Source of the DNA: Rhodophyticola sp017644125
Lineage (GTDB): Bacteria > Pseudomonadota > Alphaproteobacteria > Rhodobacterales > Rhodobacteraceae
Length of the DNA: 64,000 nucleotides
NCBI RefSeq assembly: GCF_042140125.1
Contig: NZ_CP159473.1
Reading direction: 5' to 3' (one strand)
In this document: one piece after another, positions 50,415 to 58,823 of the stretch
Position numbering within the stretch: position 1 is the stretch's first letter
Layout: each line of letters starts with the position of its first letter
Notes under the pieces: model-generated
What the model was told of the DNA's origin: nothing
Seen by the model: the letters and a program-made list of their open reading frames with translations, nothing else
Databases searched by the model: none
Translations under genes and position numbers: made by a program

Positions 50415-51353
50415 ATGGCACGGGATCGCAATGATCAAGCCTATGCCCGCCCCGTCCGGCGTTTGCTGTTGACGGTTCTGATCCTGTGTCTGGTGTCGCT
50501 TGTGCTGATCTGGCGGATCGACAATCCCCGCGTCGAACGTATGCGCGCGGCCATCATCGACCGGGTCGTGCCCAACATGGAATGGGCCATGGCGCCGGTA
50601 ACCGGCATGGCCCGCATGCTGGATGATTTTCAAAGCTACACAAGGCTTTACGAGCAGAACGAGCAACTGCGCCGCGAGTTGCAGCAGATGCGCGCCTGGC
50701 GCGAGGCGGCGTTGCAGCTTGAGCAAGAAAACGCGCGCCTTCTGGATCTGAACCGGGTGCAGCTCGATCCGGAGCTGACCTTCGTGACCGGCATCGTTCT
50801 GGCCGACAGCGGCTCGCCGTTCCGACGCTCGGTCCTGCTGAATGTGGGCGCGCGGGACGGAATTCTGGATGGCTGGGCGACGATGGACGGGCTTGGCGTC
50901 GTGGGTCGGATCTCGGGCGTGGGGGAACGGACTTCGCGCGTGTTGCTTCTGACCGACAGCAACAGCCGTGTGCCGGTGACCATTCAGCCCTCGGGGCAAC
51001 AGGCCCTGCTGCTTGGCGACAATTCCGTCGCGCCGGTCCTGGAATTCGTGGAGGACCCCGAGGATATCAGCGCCGGAGACAGGGTCGTGACCTCCGGCGA
51101 TGGCGGCTTGTTTCCGGCAGGCCTTCTGGTCGGTCAGGTCGGGCTCAGCCCCGATGGCCGGATGCGCACCCGTCTGGCGGCGGATTACGCGCGGCTGAAT
51201 TTCCTGCGGGTGATGCGCAGCCATCCGGGCACCACGCTGTCCGATCCCGGCGGGCTGGTCGGGCCGCCCTGGCCCCTGCCCGACGACAGCACCGAAGCTC
51301 CGCTGCAGGGGCCGTTGCTGCCGACCCTCGAAACCGGGGAGTTGAACCAGTGA
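50415..51353 (+). CDS. mreC: Rod-shape-determining protein MreC
   Basis: A 312-residue bitopic periplasmic scaffold of the elongasome. A basic N-terminus precedes one membrane helix (LLLTVLILCLVSLVLIWRI), a coiled coil (LYEQNEQLRRELQQMRAWREAALQLEQEN, residues 75-105) and beta domains with the conserved GARDGILDGWATMDGLGVVGRI and LLLTDSNSRVPV. C-terminal 35 residues (GLVGPPWPLPDDSTEAPL) are Pro-rich. Overlaps mreD by four bases; 44 bases after mreB. Confidence 0.94.
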   Translation: MARDRNDQAYARPVRRLLLTVLILCLVSLVLIWRIDNPRVERMRAAIIDRVVPNMEWAMAPVTGMARMLDDFQSYTRLYEQNEQLRRELQQMRAWREAALQLEQENARLLDLNRVQLDPELTFVTGIVLADSGSPFRRSVLLNVGARDGILDGWATMDGLGVVGRISGVGERTSRVLLLTDSNSRVPVTIQPSGQQALLLGDNSVAPVLEFVEDPEDISAGDRVVTSGDGGLFPAGLLVGQVGLSPDGRMRTRLAADYARLNFLRVMRSHPGTTLSDPGGLVGPPWPLPDDSTEAPLQGPLLPTLETGELNQ

Positions 51354-51886
51354 TCGACCCGGTTACACGGCATATCTGGACCTATCGGCTGATCTATCTG
51401 GCGCTCGGTCTCCTTGTCATCGCTTATAAGCTCATGCCCCTGGGTCTGGGCGAGTCCGGCATCCCGGCGCCCGATATCCTGCTGGCCCTGACGCTTGCCT
51501 GGCTGATGCGGCAGCCCGCCGTCGTCCCCATGGGGGCGATCATCCTCCTTTTTCTGCTGGCCGATTTCCTGTTTCAACGCCCGCCCGGCCTCTGGACCCT
51601 GCTGGTGCTGGTGACAAGCGAAAGCCTCCGCCGTCGCCGCGCCCACATGACCGAGTTCCCGTTTCTGGTGGAATGGGGGGCCTTCGCGGCGGCCGTCTTC
51701 GCGCTTTTGATCCTGAACAGGGTCGCGCTCTGGCTGCTGGTCGTGGATCAGACCACGCTTGGCCTGACGCTGGCACACGGAATTGTCACCGTTGCAGTCT
51801 ATCCGATCGTGGTCGCCGTCTCGAAATTCGTCTTCGGCCTGCGTAAACTGGGGCCCATTGACTCGGAAGCCGCGGCAAGCTCATGA
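51350..51886 (+). CDS. mreD: Rod-shape-determining protein MreD
   Basis: A 178-residue inner-membrane protein with about five helices (YLALGLLVIAYKLMPL, DILLALTLAWLM, GAIILLFLLADFLF and others). It links MreC with the elongation machinery. The start is GTG 51350, overlapping the mreC stop. The stop overlaps the ATG of the PBP2 gene. The family is poorly conserved, so the name rests on position, size and topology. Confidence 0.9.
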   Translation: MIDPVTRHIWTYRLIYLALGLLVIAYKLMPLGLGESGIPAPDILLALTLAWLMRQPAVVPMGAIILLFLLADFLFQRPPGLWTLLVLVTSESLRRRRAHMTEFPFLVEWGAFAAAVFALLILNRVALWLLVVDQTTLGLTLAHGIVTVAVYPIVVAVSKFVFGLRKLGPIDSEAAASS

Positions 51887-53835
51887 AACGCACCCCCAAG
51901 GAAACCGAAGACAGCGCCCGCCTGATCGGACGTCGCAGTCTTATCGTGGCGGGTGTGATGGCGGGCACCGGCGCGGTTCTGGCAGGCCGGATGCGCTATC
52001 TGCAACTGGAACGGGCGGATGATTTCCGCCTGCTGGCCGAAGAGAACCGGATCAATATCCGCCTGCTTCCCCCGGCACGCGGCCTGATCTTCGACCGGGC
52101 CGGCACGCTGCTTGCCGGCAATGAACAGAATTACCGGATCACGATGGTCCGCGAAGATGCCGATGACATCGACGAGGTGCTCAGACGGCTCAGCGAACTG
52201 GTCAATCTTGACATGGGCCGCCTTTCCCGCGCGCGGGAGGAGATGCTGGCCCGTGCGCCCTTCGTCCCGGTCACCATTGCCGACCGGCTGAGCTGGGAGG
52301 AGTTGTCCACCGTCGCGGTCAATGCCCCCGCCCTGCCCGGTGTGACGCCGGAATTCGGCCTCAGCCGGATCTATCCGCTCGGCGCCGATTTTGCCCATGT
52401 GGTCGGGTATGTCGGCCCCGTCTCGGACTGGTATCTGGAAACCACCGGGGATACCGACCCGGTCCTGCAGATCCCGGATTTTCAGGTCGGTCGCTACAAT
52501 ATCGAAGCCCGGATGGAAAACAGCCTGCGCGGCCGTGCGGGTACCAAGCGGGTCGAGGTCAATGCCGGCGGCCGGGTCATGCGCGAGCTGGACCGCGATG
52601 CCGCCACGCCCGGATCGGATCTGCAACTGACCATCGACGCGGGCCTGCAGAATTACGTGGAGGCGCGCATGATCGGCGAAAGCGCCGGCGCCGTGGTGAT
52701 GGAGGTGCAGACGGGCGATGTGCTGGCGCTCGCCTCCGCCCCGACCTTCGATCCCAACCTCTTTGTCCGCGGCATCTCCACCACCGACTGGAACACGCTG
52801 AACCAGGACCGCTATCGCCCACTGGCCAACAAGGCGGTGCAAGGGCTGTATCCGCCCGGCTCCACCTACAAGATGATCGTCGCCATGGCCGCACTTGAGG
52901 CGGGCGTCATCACACCGGAGGAAACCGTCTACTGCGGCGGCTTCACCGAGCTTGGCAACCGGCGTTTCCATTGCTGGCGGCGGGGCGGGCATGGCCATAT
53001 GAACATGATCGACAGCATCACCCAGTCCTGCGATGTCTATTACTACGAGCTTGCGCAACGCACCGGGATCGAGGCGATTTCCGCCATGGCTCGGCGCTTT
53101 GGCTGCGGGGTGCGCCACGATGTGCCGCTGTCCGGCGTGGTGGAAGGTCTTGCCCCCACGATGCAATGGAAGCGCGAGAACCGGGGCGAGGACTGGCTTG
53201 TGGGCGATACGCTGAACGCCTCCATCGGTCAGGGGTTCGTGTTGAGCTCGCCGCTGCAACTGGCGGTGATGACTGCAAGGCTGGCCACGGGCCGGATGAT
53301 TTCTCCGCGTATGGTGAAATCCATCGACGGGCGGGAGGCGGGGGCGCTTCATGGCGAGGATATGGGCCTGCACCCCAACCATCTCGCGCTGATCCAGGAA
53401 GGCATGTACCGCGTCAACAACCACCGCCGCGGCACCGCCTATCGCAGCCGGACGGAAGACGCGACCTATACCATCGCGGGCAAAACCGGCACCAGCCAGG
53501 TTCGCAACATCACCGCCGCGGAACGGCGCGCCGGCGTGATCAGCAACGCCGATCTGCCATGGGAACGGCGCGATCATGCGCTTTACGTCGGATATGCGCC
53601 CTATGACAATCCGCGCTACGCCGTCTCGGTCGTGGTCGAACATGGCGGCGGCGGGTCGACGGCGGCGGCGCCGATCGCACGCGACATTCTCCTGCGCGCC
53701 CAACATGGCGATGTGCCCCCGCCCGAGCTTTATCCCGCCGATCAGCGCCGCGAGATCGAAGACCTGCACGAACGCCTGCCGCTTCGCCCCGCTCCCCCGG
53801 TCGACGGTCCGACGGGCGGGAGCAGTCAGGCATGA
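51883..53835 (+). CDS. mrdA: Penicillin-binding protein 2, elongasome transpeptidase
   Basis: A 650-residue class B PBP that crosslinks peptidoglycan during elongation. A membrane helix (SLIVAGVMAGTGAVLAGRM) starts near residue 17. The pedestal domain has RGLIFDRAGTLLAGNEQNYRI. Transpeptidase motifs: S-x-x-K at Ser327 (PPGSTYKM), S-x-D/N at QSCDVYYYE and K-T-G at Lys534 (AGKTGTSQVRN). The stop overlaps the rodA start (ATGA), so PBP2 and RodA are made together. Confidence 0.95.
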   Translation: MKRTPKETEDSARLIGRRSLIVAGVMAGTGAVLAGRMRYLQLERADDFRLLAEENRINIRLLPPARGLIFDRAGTLLAGNEQNYRITMVREDADDIDEVLRRLSELVNLDMGRLSRAREEMLARAPFVPVTIADRLSWEELSTVAVNAPALPGVTPEFGLSRIYPLGADFAHVVGYVGPVSDWYLETTGDTDPVLQIPDFQVGRYNIEARMENSLRGRAGTKRVEVNAGGRVMRELDRDAATPGSDLQLTIDAGLQNYVEARMIGESAGAVVMEVQTGDVLALASAPTFDPNLFVRGISTTDWNTLNQDRYRPLANKAVQGLYPPGSTYKMIVAMAALEAGVITPEETVYCGGFTELGNRRFHCWRRGGHGHMNMIDSITQSCDVYYYELAQRTGIEAISAMARRFGCGVRHDVPLSGVVEGLAPTMQWKRENRGEDWLVGDTLNASIGQGFVLSSPLQLAVMTARLATGRMISPRMVKSIDGREAGALHGEDMGLHPNHLALIQEGMYRVNNHRRGTAYRSRTEDATYTIAGKTGTSQVRNITAAERRAGVISNADLPWERRDHALYVGYAPYDNPRYAVSVVVEHGGGGSTAAAPIARDILLRAQHGDVPPPELYPADQRREIEDLHERLPLRPAPPVDGPTGGSSQA

Positions 53836-54971
53836 GCTTTCTGGAATACACGGTCAAATCGACCCCCACCGGCCTGCGGAAGCTGCTTTACGTCAACTGG
53901 GCGCTGGTCATCCTGCTTACGGCGGTCGCCAGCATCGGATTTCTGATGCTGTACTCGGTCGCGGGCGGATCCATGTCGCCCTGGGTCGAGCCACAGATGC
54001 AGCGGTTCGGGATGGGGCTCGTGGCGATGTTCGTGGTCGCCATGGTGCCGATCTGGTTCTGGCGCAACATGTCGGGGCTGGCCTATGGTATCTCGATCCT
54101 CCTGCTTCTTTACGTGGAATTCTTCGGCGCCATCGGCATGGGCGCGCAGCGGTGGATCGATCTGGGCTTCATGCGGCTGCAACCCTCGGAATTGACGAAG
54201 ATCACGTTGGTGATGCTGCTTGCGGCCTATTACGACTGGCTCGACAGCCGGAAAATGTCGCGTCCGCTCTATGTGCTGATCCCGCTTCTCATCATCGCGG
54301 TGCCGGTGATGCTGACCCTGCGCCAGCCCGATCTGGGAACCGCGCTCCTGCTGCTGATGGGGGGCGGCGCGGTGATGTTTCTGGCCGGCGTCCACTGGGC
54401 CTATTTCGCCGCGGTTGTCGCCGCGGGGGTTGGCGCCGTCACGGCGGTGTTCGCGTCTCGCGGCACGCCATGGCAGTTGCTGCAGGATTACCAATACCGC
54501 CGGATCGACACCTTCCTCGATCCCTCAACCGATCCGCTTGGGGCGGGCTACCACATCACCCAAAGCCAAATCGCGCTCGGCTCGGGCGGGTTTGCCGGGC
54601 GGGGTTTCATGCAAGGTACCCAAAGCCGGCTGAATTTCCTGCCGGAAAAGCACACCGATTTCATCTTCACCACGCTCGCCGAAGAATTCGGCTTCATCGG
54701 GGCGGCGTCGCTTCTGCTGCTTTACTTGCTGATCCTTCTGTTCTGTGTGATCACCGCCTTGCAGACCAAGGACCGCTTCGCGTCTCTGGTCACCCTCGGG
54801 ATCGCGGTCGCCTTCTTTCTTTACTTCGCGCTCAACATGGCCATGGTCATGGGGCTGGCGCCGGTCGTCGGGGTGCCCCTGCCGCTTGTCAGCTACGGCG
54901 GCTCGGCCATGTTGGTCTTGATGGTGGCCTTCGGTCTGGTGCAATCAGCACATATTCACCGCCCACGCTAA
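53832..54971 (+). CDS. rodA: RodA, SEDS peptidoglycan glycosyltransferase
   Basis: A 379-residue SEDS protein that polymerises lipid II in partnership with PBP2. About ten membrane helices. Family signatures: LQPSELTKITLVMLLAAYYDW (conserved Pro-Ser-Glu-x-x-K), RQPDLGTALLLLMGG (DLGT), and near the end VGVPLPLVSYGGSAMLVLMVAFGL. The conserved Asp of the SEDS family is in the loop after helix 7 (QSRLNFLPEKHTDFIFTTLAEEFG). Start overlaps the mrdA stop. Last gene of the series. Confidence 0.95.
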   Translation: MSFLEYTVKSTPTGLRKLLYVNWALVILLTAVASIGFLMLYSVAGGSMSPWVEPQMQRFGMGLVAMFVVAMVPIWFWRNMSGLAYGISILLLLYVEFFGAIGMGAQRWIDLGFMRLQPSELTKITLVMLLAAYYDWLDSRKMSRPLYVLIPLLIIAVPVMLTLRQPDLGTALLLLMGGGAVMFLAGVHWAYFAAVVAAGVGAVTAVFASRGTPWQLLQDYQYRRIDTFLDPSTDPLGAGYHITQSQIALGSGGFAGRGFMQGTQSRLNFLPEKHTDFIFTTLAEEFGFIGAASLLLLYLLILLFCVITALQTKDRFASLVTLGIAVAFFLYFALNMAMVMGLAPVVGVPLPLVSYGGSAMLVLMVAFGLVQSAHIHRPR

Positions 54972-54984
54972 GGCTCGGAAATCC

Positions 54985-55920
54985 ATGCCCAACATTCTTT
55001 TCGCCGCGCGACCGGAGCGCTGGACTCTCTACGAACCGCAACTGCGCGAGGCCCTGGCCGAGGCCGGTCTTGCACATGCGGTGCTGACGACCGAGGCCGA
55101 CCCGTCGGAGGTGGACTACATCGTCTATGCACCAAACGGCCCGGTCACGGATTTCACCCCCTACACGCGGCTGAAGGCGGTCCTGAACCTCTGGGCCGGT
55201 GTCGAGGACGTGGTGGGCAACGACACGCTCAAGGCCCCTTTGGCGCGCATGGTGGATTACGGTCTGACCGAAGGCATGGTGGAGTGGGTCACAGGCCACA
55301 CCTTGCGCCACCATCTGGGAATGGACGCCCATATTCACGGGCAGGATGGCGTCTGGCGCGCGGGTGTCGTGCCGCCGCTTGCGCGCGACCGCACGGTCGC
55401 GATCCTGGGCCTTGGCGCGCTCGGATCGGCTTGCGCAACCGCGCTGGCCGGGCTCGGCTTCCGGGTCACCGGATGGTCCCGGACGGAGAAACGGATCGAA
55501 GGCGTCCGGACCGAACACGGCCCGGACGGGTTACAGGAAATCCTGAAATCGGCGGAGATTGTAGCCCTTTTGCTGCCGGACACACCGGCAACCGAAAACA
55601 CGCTGAACGTGGACACCCTTGCGCTGATGCCCCGCGGCGCGGTGATCCTGAACCCCGGGCGCGGCGCCCTGATCGACGACGACGCACTTCTTGCCGCGCT
55701 CGACAGCGGCCGGATCGGCCACGCGACGCTCGACACGTTCCGCATCGAACCGCTGCCGGCGGATCACCCCTTCTGGGCCCATCCCAAGGTTACCGTAACG
55801 CCTCACATCGCCTCTGAAACCCGCGTCGACAGCGCCGCGCGGGTGATCGTGGACAATATCCGACGCGGCGAAGCGGGCGAGCCCTTTCTTCACCTCGTGG
55901 ACCGGACACTGGGATACTGA
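54985..55920 (+). CDS. Glyoxylate/hydroxypyruvate reductase, GhrA-like
   Basis: A 311-residue D-2-hydroxyacid dehydrogenase. The NAD(P) motif ILGLGALGSACATALAGLGFRV is at residues 138-159, with the catalytic arginine in VILNPGRGALIDDDALL, the glutamate in FRIEPLPADHPFW and the histidine in TPHIASETRV. This fits the GhrA clade that reduces glyoxylate and hydroxypyruvate. Its ATG lies 13 bases after rodA, in a message that could include it, though its role is unrelated to cell shape. Confidence 0.9.
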   Translation: MPNILFAARPERWTLYEPQLREALAEAGLAHAVLTTEADPSEVDYIVYAPNGPVTDFTPYTRLKAVLNLWAGVEDVVGNDTLKAPLARMVDYGLTEGMVEWVTGHTLRHHLGMDAHIHGQDGVWRAGVVPPLARDRTVAILGLGALGSACATALAGLGFRVTGWSRTEKRIEGVRTEHGPDGLQEILKSAEIVALLLPDTPATENTLNVDTLALMPRGAVILNPGRGALIDDDALLAALDSGRIGHATLDTFRIEPLPADHPFWAHPKVTVTPHIASETRVDSAARVIVDNIRRGEAGEPFLHLVDRTLGY

Positions 55921-55944
55921 GCGCTGCCCGCCACTGCCCGCGCC

Positions 55945-56724
55945 TCAGCGCAAACGCGGCGGGGTGTCCGGGTCCATACCCGGCGCCGTGCCGGGTGCCT
56001 TTTCCACCACCGGGTCCGGCAGGTCGAACCTCAACCCGACCCGCGCCAAAGACGCACAGATCGGATCCGAGGCCTTGAAAAAGGCCGCGTCCAGACTGCC
56101 GGCCTCGATCCCCGAAAAGGTTAGGGCCTCCGCCACCGCCTGCGCCAGCGCCCGCTCCGCTGCCGGGTCCGCATCGACGAAGCCCAGAAGATGTGCGCGC
56201 CGCCCGCCCTCGTAGGTCACACCCGCGAGATAAGCCAGTTTCGCCATACCGGCCGCGCCGGCAAGCTTCGCATCCAGCGCCGTGATCACCGCCTCGGGCA
56301 GCCCCTTGGGCGGAAACAGCTCGTCCGGGCGTCCCTCCACTTCGTCAGGCGCGTTCTCCAGTGTCTGCGCCAGCCAGTTCACCGCCGCCGCGTCGATCAG
56401 GATCGAGGAGGGTGCCACGCCCAGATTGACCCCAAGGCCGATCTCCTGCCCCGCCAGCATGCCCGCCAGCGTGCGCCCCGAGAGGGCCGCATAAGGCGCG
56501 ATCTGGCCTACGAATTCCGTCAGCCGTTCCTCCCGGTCGAAGACGAGCGCGAAACTCTGCCCCTCCACCGGAAAGATCCGTGGCGTGACGCGGTCGCCAT
56601 CCGCCTCGCTCTCCAGAAGCAGGAACAACTCCGCGCTTGCCAGGCGGTCGTAAAATCTCAACCGCGCGGCATCGTCGCCGGGGGCGGCCTCCATCGCCGC
56701 ATGGGCCTGATCAAGCGATGTCAT
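55945..56724 (-). CDS. SseB-family protein
   Basis: A 259-residue protein with the N-terminal SseB domain (LDQAHAAMEAAPGDDAARLRFYDRLASAELFLLLE and FALVFDREERLTEF) and a C-terminal domain found in alphaproteobacterial members. No catalytic motif. In enterobacteria SseB raises serine sensitivity or forms a secretion translocon, but family members differ. The start directly adjoins the stop of the UDG gene (56725), so the two are co-transcribed leftward. Confidence 0.83.
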   Translation of the reverse strand: MTSLDQAHAAMEAAPGDDAARLRFYDRLASAELFLLLESEADGDRVTPRIFPVEGQSFALVFDREERLTEFVGQIAPYAALSGRTLAGMLAGQEIGLGVNLGVAPSSILIDAAAVNWLAQTLENAPDEVEGRPDELFPPKGLPEAVITALDAKLAGAAGMAKLAYLAGVTYEGGRRAHLLGFVDADPAAERALAQAVAEALTFSGIEAGSLDAAFFKASDPICASLARVGLRFDLPDPVVEKAPGTAPGMDPDTPPRLR

Positions 56725-57315
56725 CTACGCCAGAACCTCCGTGACGCGGGCCCGGAGAACGGGCAGAAGCTCCGTCTCGAACCAGGGGTTTTTCTTCAGC
56801 CATCCGGTGTTGCGCCAGGACGGGTGCGGGAGCGGGATGACGTCGGGCGCATGCGAACGCCACCCGGCGACCGTTTCGGTCACACCACCCGCGCGCCCCA
56901 GATGCCAGTTTTGCGCATAGCCACCGATCAGCAAGGTCAACCGCACCTTCGGCAGGACCTCCATCACCCGCTCGCGCCATGTTTGCGCACAGATTTTCGG
57001 CGGCGACAGGTCGCTGCCCTTCGCATCGTAGCCGGGGAAACAGAACCCCATCGGCACGATCGCGATCCTGCGTCGGTCATAGAAGACATCCTCCGCCACG
57101 CCCATCCACGCGCGCACCCGGTCGCCGGATGGGTCGGTGAACGGCTTGCCCGATCGATGCACCCGCAGTCCCGGCGCCTGCCCGGCGATCAGCACGCGCG
57201 CGCCGGAGGCAAACCAGATGACCGGCTTGGGCGCATGCGCGGTTGCGGTGGCTGCAAATCGGTCGGCGCAGATCGTGCAACCCGCCAGTTCGGATGTCAG
57301 CGCTTCGAAAGACAT
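56725..57315 (-). CDS. Uracil-DNA glycosylase family protein
   Basis: A 196-residue UDG-fold protein. An N-terminal pair CTICADRF resembles the Cys cluster ligands of family 4/5. The active-site loop is VLIAGQAPGLRVHRSGKPFTD, a variant of G-E-A-P-G, with Gln in place of Glu. The C-terminal motif is PLPHPSWRNTGWLKKN (H-P-S). Likely removes uracil or related bases. ATG 57315 (MSFEALTSELAGC) is chosen; GTG 57321 could add two residues. It is upstream of the SseB gene with no gap. Confidence 0.86.
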   Translation of the reverse strand: MSFEALTSELAGCTICADRFAATATAHAPKPVIWFASGARVLIAGQAPGLRVHRSGKPFTDPSGDRVRAWMGVAEDVFYDRRRIAIVPMGFCFPGYDAKGSDLSPPKICAQTWRERVMEVLPKVRLTLLIGGYAQNWHLGRAGGVTETVAGWRSHAPDVIPLPHPSWRNTGWLKKNPWFETELLPVLRARVTEVLA

Positions 57316-57377
57316 GGGCACAGACCTAAGCCCGGCCGATGAATAATGCCAGCGGGTTCAAGGGGGCTGGACATCAT

Positions 57378-57401
57378 TTCTATATTTATATAAATCTAGA
57401 A
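57378..57401. promoter_or_regulatory. ArsR-type operator palindrome at the arsR start
   Basis: A 24-base near-perfect palindrome runs from TTCTATATTTAT to ATAAATCTAGAA, with one mismatched pair of positions. It is very A/T-rich amid GC-rich DNA and ends two bases before the ATG at 57404. This is the usual kind of target of ArsR/SmtB repressors and implies autoregulation. Its position leaves no room for a ribosome site, so the message may be leaderless or start at a later ATG. Confidence 0.7.
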
Positions 57402-57403
57402 TC

Positions 57404-57745
57404 ATGAAAACGATGTCTCTCTCCCCACCCGCCCTGACCCTGGCAGCTACCGCCTTTGCGGCGCTTGGCTCGGAACATCGACTGGCGATCCTGCGCCGTC
57501 TGGTCAGGGCGGGCCCGGAGGGCGTGCCGATGGGGGCGCTCGGTGCGGATGTGGGCATCGAAGGCTCGGTTCTGACCCACCACCTGAAACAACTGGTCAG
57601 CGCCGGGCTGGTCACGCAACGCCGCGACGGGCGGCGCATCCTGTGTTCGGTGGCCTTCGACCGGATCACCGGGCTTTCCGATTTTCTTCTTTCCGAATGC
57701 TGCGCCGATCATGGCGGACATGACAAGGGAACGGCGCATGGCTGA
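57404..57745 (+). CDS. ArsR/SmtB-family transcriptional regulator
   Basis: A 113-residue winged-helix repressor. The helix-turn-helix is GALGADVGIEGSVLTHHLKQLVSAGLVTQRR (residues 44-75). No CVC-type motif is seen in the DNA-binding helix, but the C-terminus ECCADHGGHDKGTAHG has two adjacent Cys and several His, a likely metal site. It should repress the permease gene behind it and itself through the palindrome. An alternative ATG at 57413 would shorten it by three residues. Overlaps the permease gene by eight bases. Confidence 0.88.
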   Translation: MKTMSLSPPALTLAATAFAALGSEHRLAILRRLVRAGPEGVPMGALGADVGIEGSVLTHHLKQLVSAGLVTQRRDGRRILCSVAFDRITGLSDFLLSECCADHGGHDKGTAHG

Positions 57746-58763
57746 CCTGACGCAAGATCTGAGCCCGATCCGCCACGTCTGGATGCGGATCGACAAGGTT
57801 CTGTTGAGCTGCGCCGCGATCCTTCTGGCGATTTTCATCCTCGACCGGCCCGCATTCGCGCCAAGCCTGAGCGACGCGCTCGGCAGCCTGCTGGACACGC
57901 TGCCGTTCATTCTGTTCGCCGTGGCCGCCATCGGGGTGATGCGCGCCAGCGGGTCCGAGCGGCTTCTGGAAGGGGCCTTCAAGGGGCATCAGATCCGGAT
58001 GATCGTCCTTGGCGCGCTTGCCGGGGGCCTTTCGCCCTTCTGCTCCTGCGAAGTCATTCCGTTCGTTGCGGCGCTCCTGGCTGCCGGGGCGCCACTGGCG
58101 GCGGTCATGGCCTTCTGGCTCGCCTCCCCGCTGATGGACCCGGCCATGTTTGCCGTCACCGCCGGCGCATTGGGCTTTGATTTTGCGCTGGCCAAGACAT
58201 TGGCGGCCGTGTCGCTCGGCATCATGGGGGGGCTCGTGGTGATGGCGATGGCGCGCACACCGGTTTTCGCCGATCCGCTGAAGCCGCAAACGGCCACGGG
58301 ATGTGGCTGCTCGGGGCCGAAAATGACGCTGAACTGGCGGTTCTGGACCGAGGCCCCGCGCCGGAAGCTCTTTGCCGAGGCAGCCTGGTCGAACCTGTTC
58401 TTTCTGGGCAAATGGCTGGCGCTCGCCTATCTGCTGCAAACCCTTCTGATCCGGTATGTGCCGGCCGAAATGATCGCGAAGGTGGTCGGCGGCGAGGGCC
58501 TGGGCCCCATTTTCCTGGCCGCGCTGGTCGGCGCGCCCGCCTATCTGAACGGCTATGCGGCGGTGCCCCTGATTGGCGGGCTGCTGGAACAGGGCATGAG
58601 CCAGGGCGCGGCCATGGCCTTTGTCATCGCCGGCGGGGTCAGTTGCATCCCTGCCGCGGTCGCCGTCTGGGCGCTGGTCAAACCCCGGGTTTTCGTGGCT
58701 TATCTGGGGCTCGCCCTCAGCGGTGCAATCCTTGCGGGCATTGCCTGGGGTGCGTTCGCCTGA
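57738..58763 (+). CDS. DUF318/ArsP-type permease
   Basis: A 341-residue polytopic permease of the DUF318 family (ArsP and SO_0444-type exporters). Eight or more membrane helices. A Cys-containing loop GLSPFCSCEVIPFVAALL holds the conserved CSC, and a hydrophilic mid-loop has GCGCSG. The second half has APAYLNGYAAVPLIGGLL. Substrate could be organoarsenicals, copper or other thiophilic ions. ATG 57738 is preceded by CAAGGGA and overlaps the regulator stop, so the two are coupled. Confidence 0.86.
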   Translation: MADLTQDLSPIRHVWMRIDKVLLSCAAILLAIFILDRPAFAPSLSDALGSLLDTLPFILFAVAAIGVMRASGSERLLEGAFKGHQIRMIVLGALAGGLSPFCSCEVIPFVAALLAAGAPLAAVMAFWLASPLMDPAMFAVTAGALGFDFALAKTLAAVSLGIMGGLVVMAMARTPVFADPLKPQTATGCGCSGPKMTLNWRFWTEAPRRKLFAEAAWSNLFFLGKWLALAYLLQTLLIRYVPAEMIAKVVGGEGLGPIFLAALVGAPAYLNGYAAVPLIGGLLEQGMSQGAAMAFVIAGGVSCIPAAVAVWALVKPRVFVAYLGLALSGAILAGIAWGAFA

Positions 58764-58823
58764 CCCATTGTGCGACGGGAAACCTTCCGCTATCCCGTTT
58801 CGAAGGCTGACGGAAGGTAACCC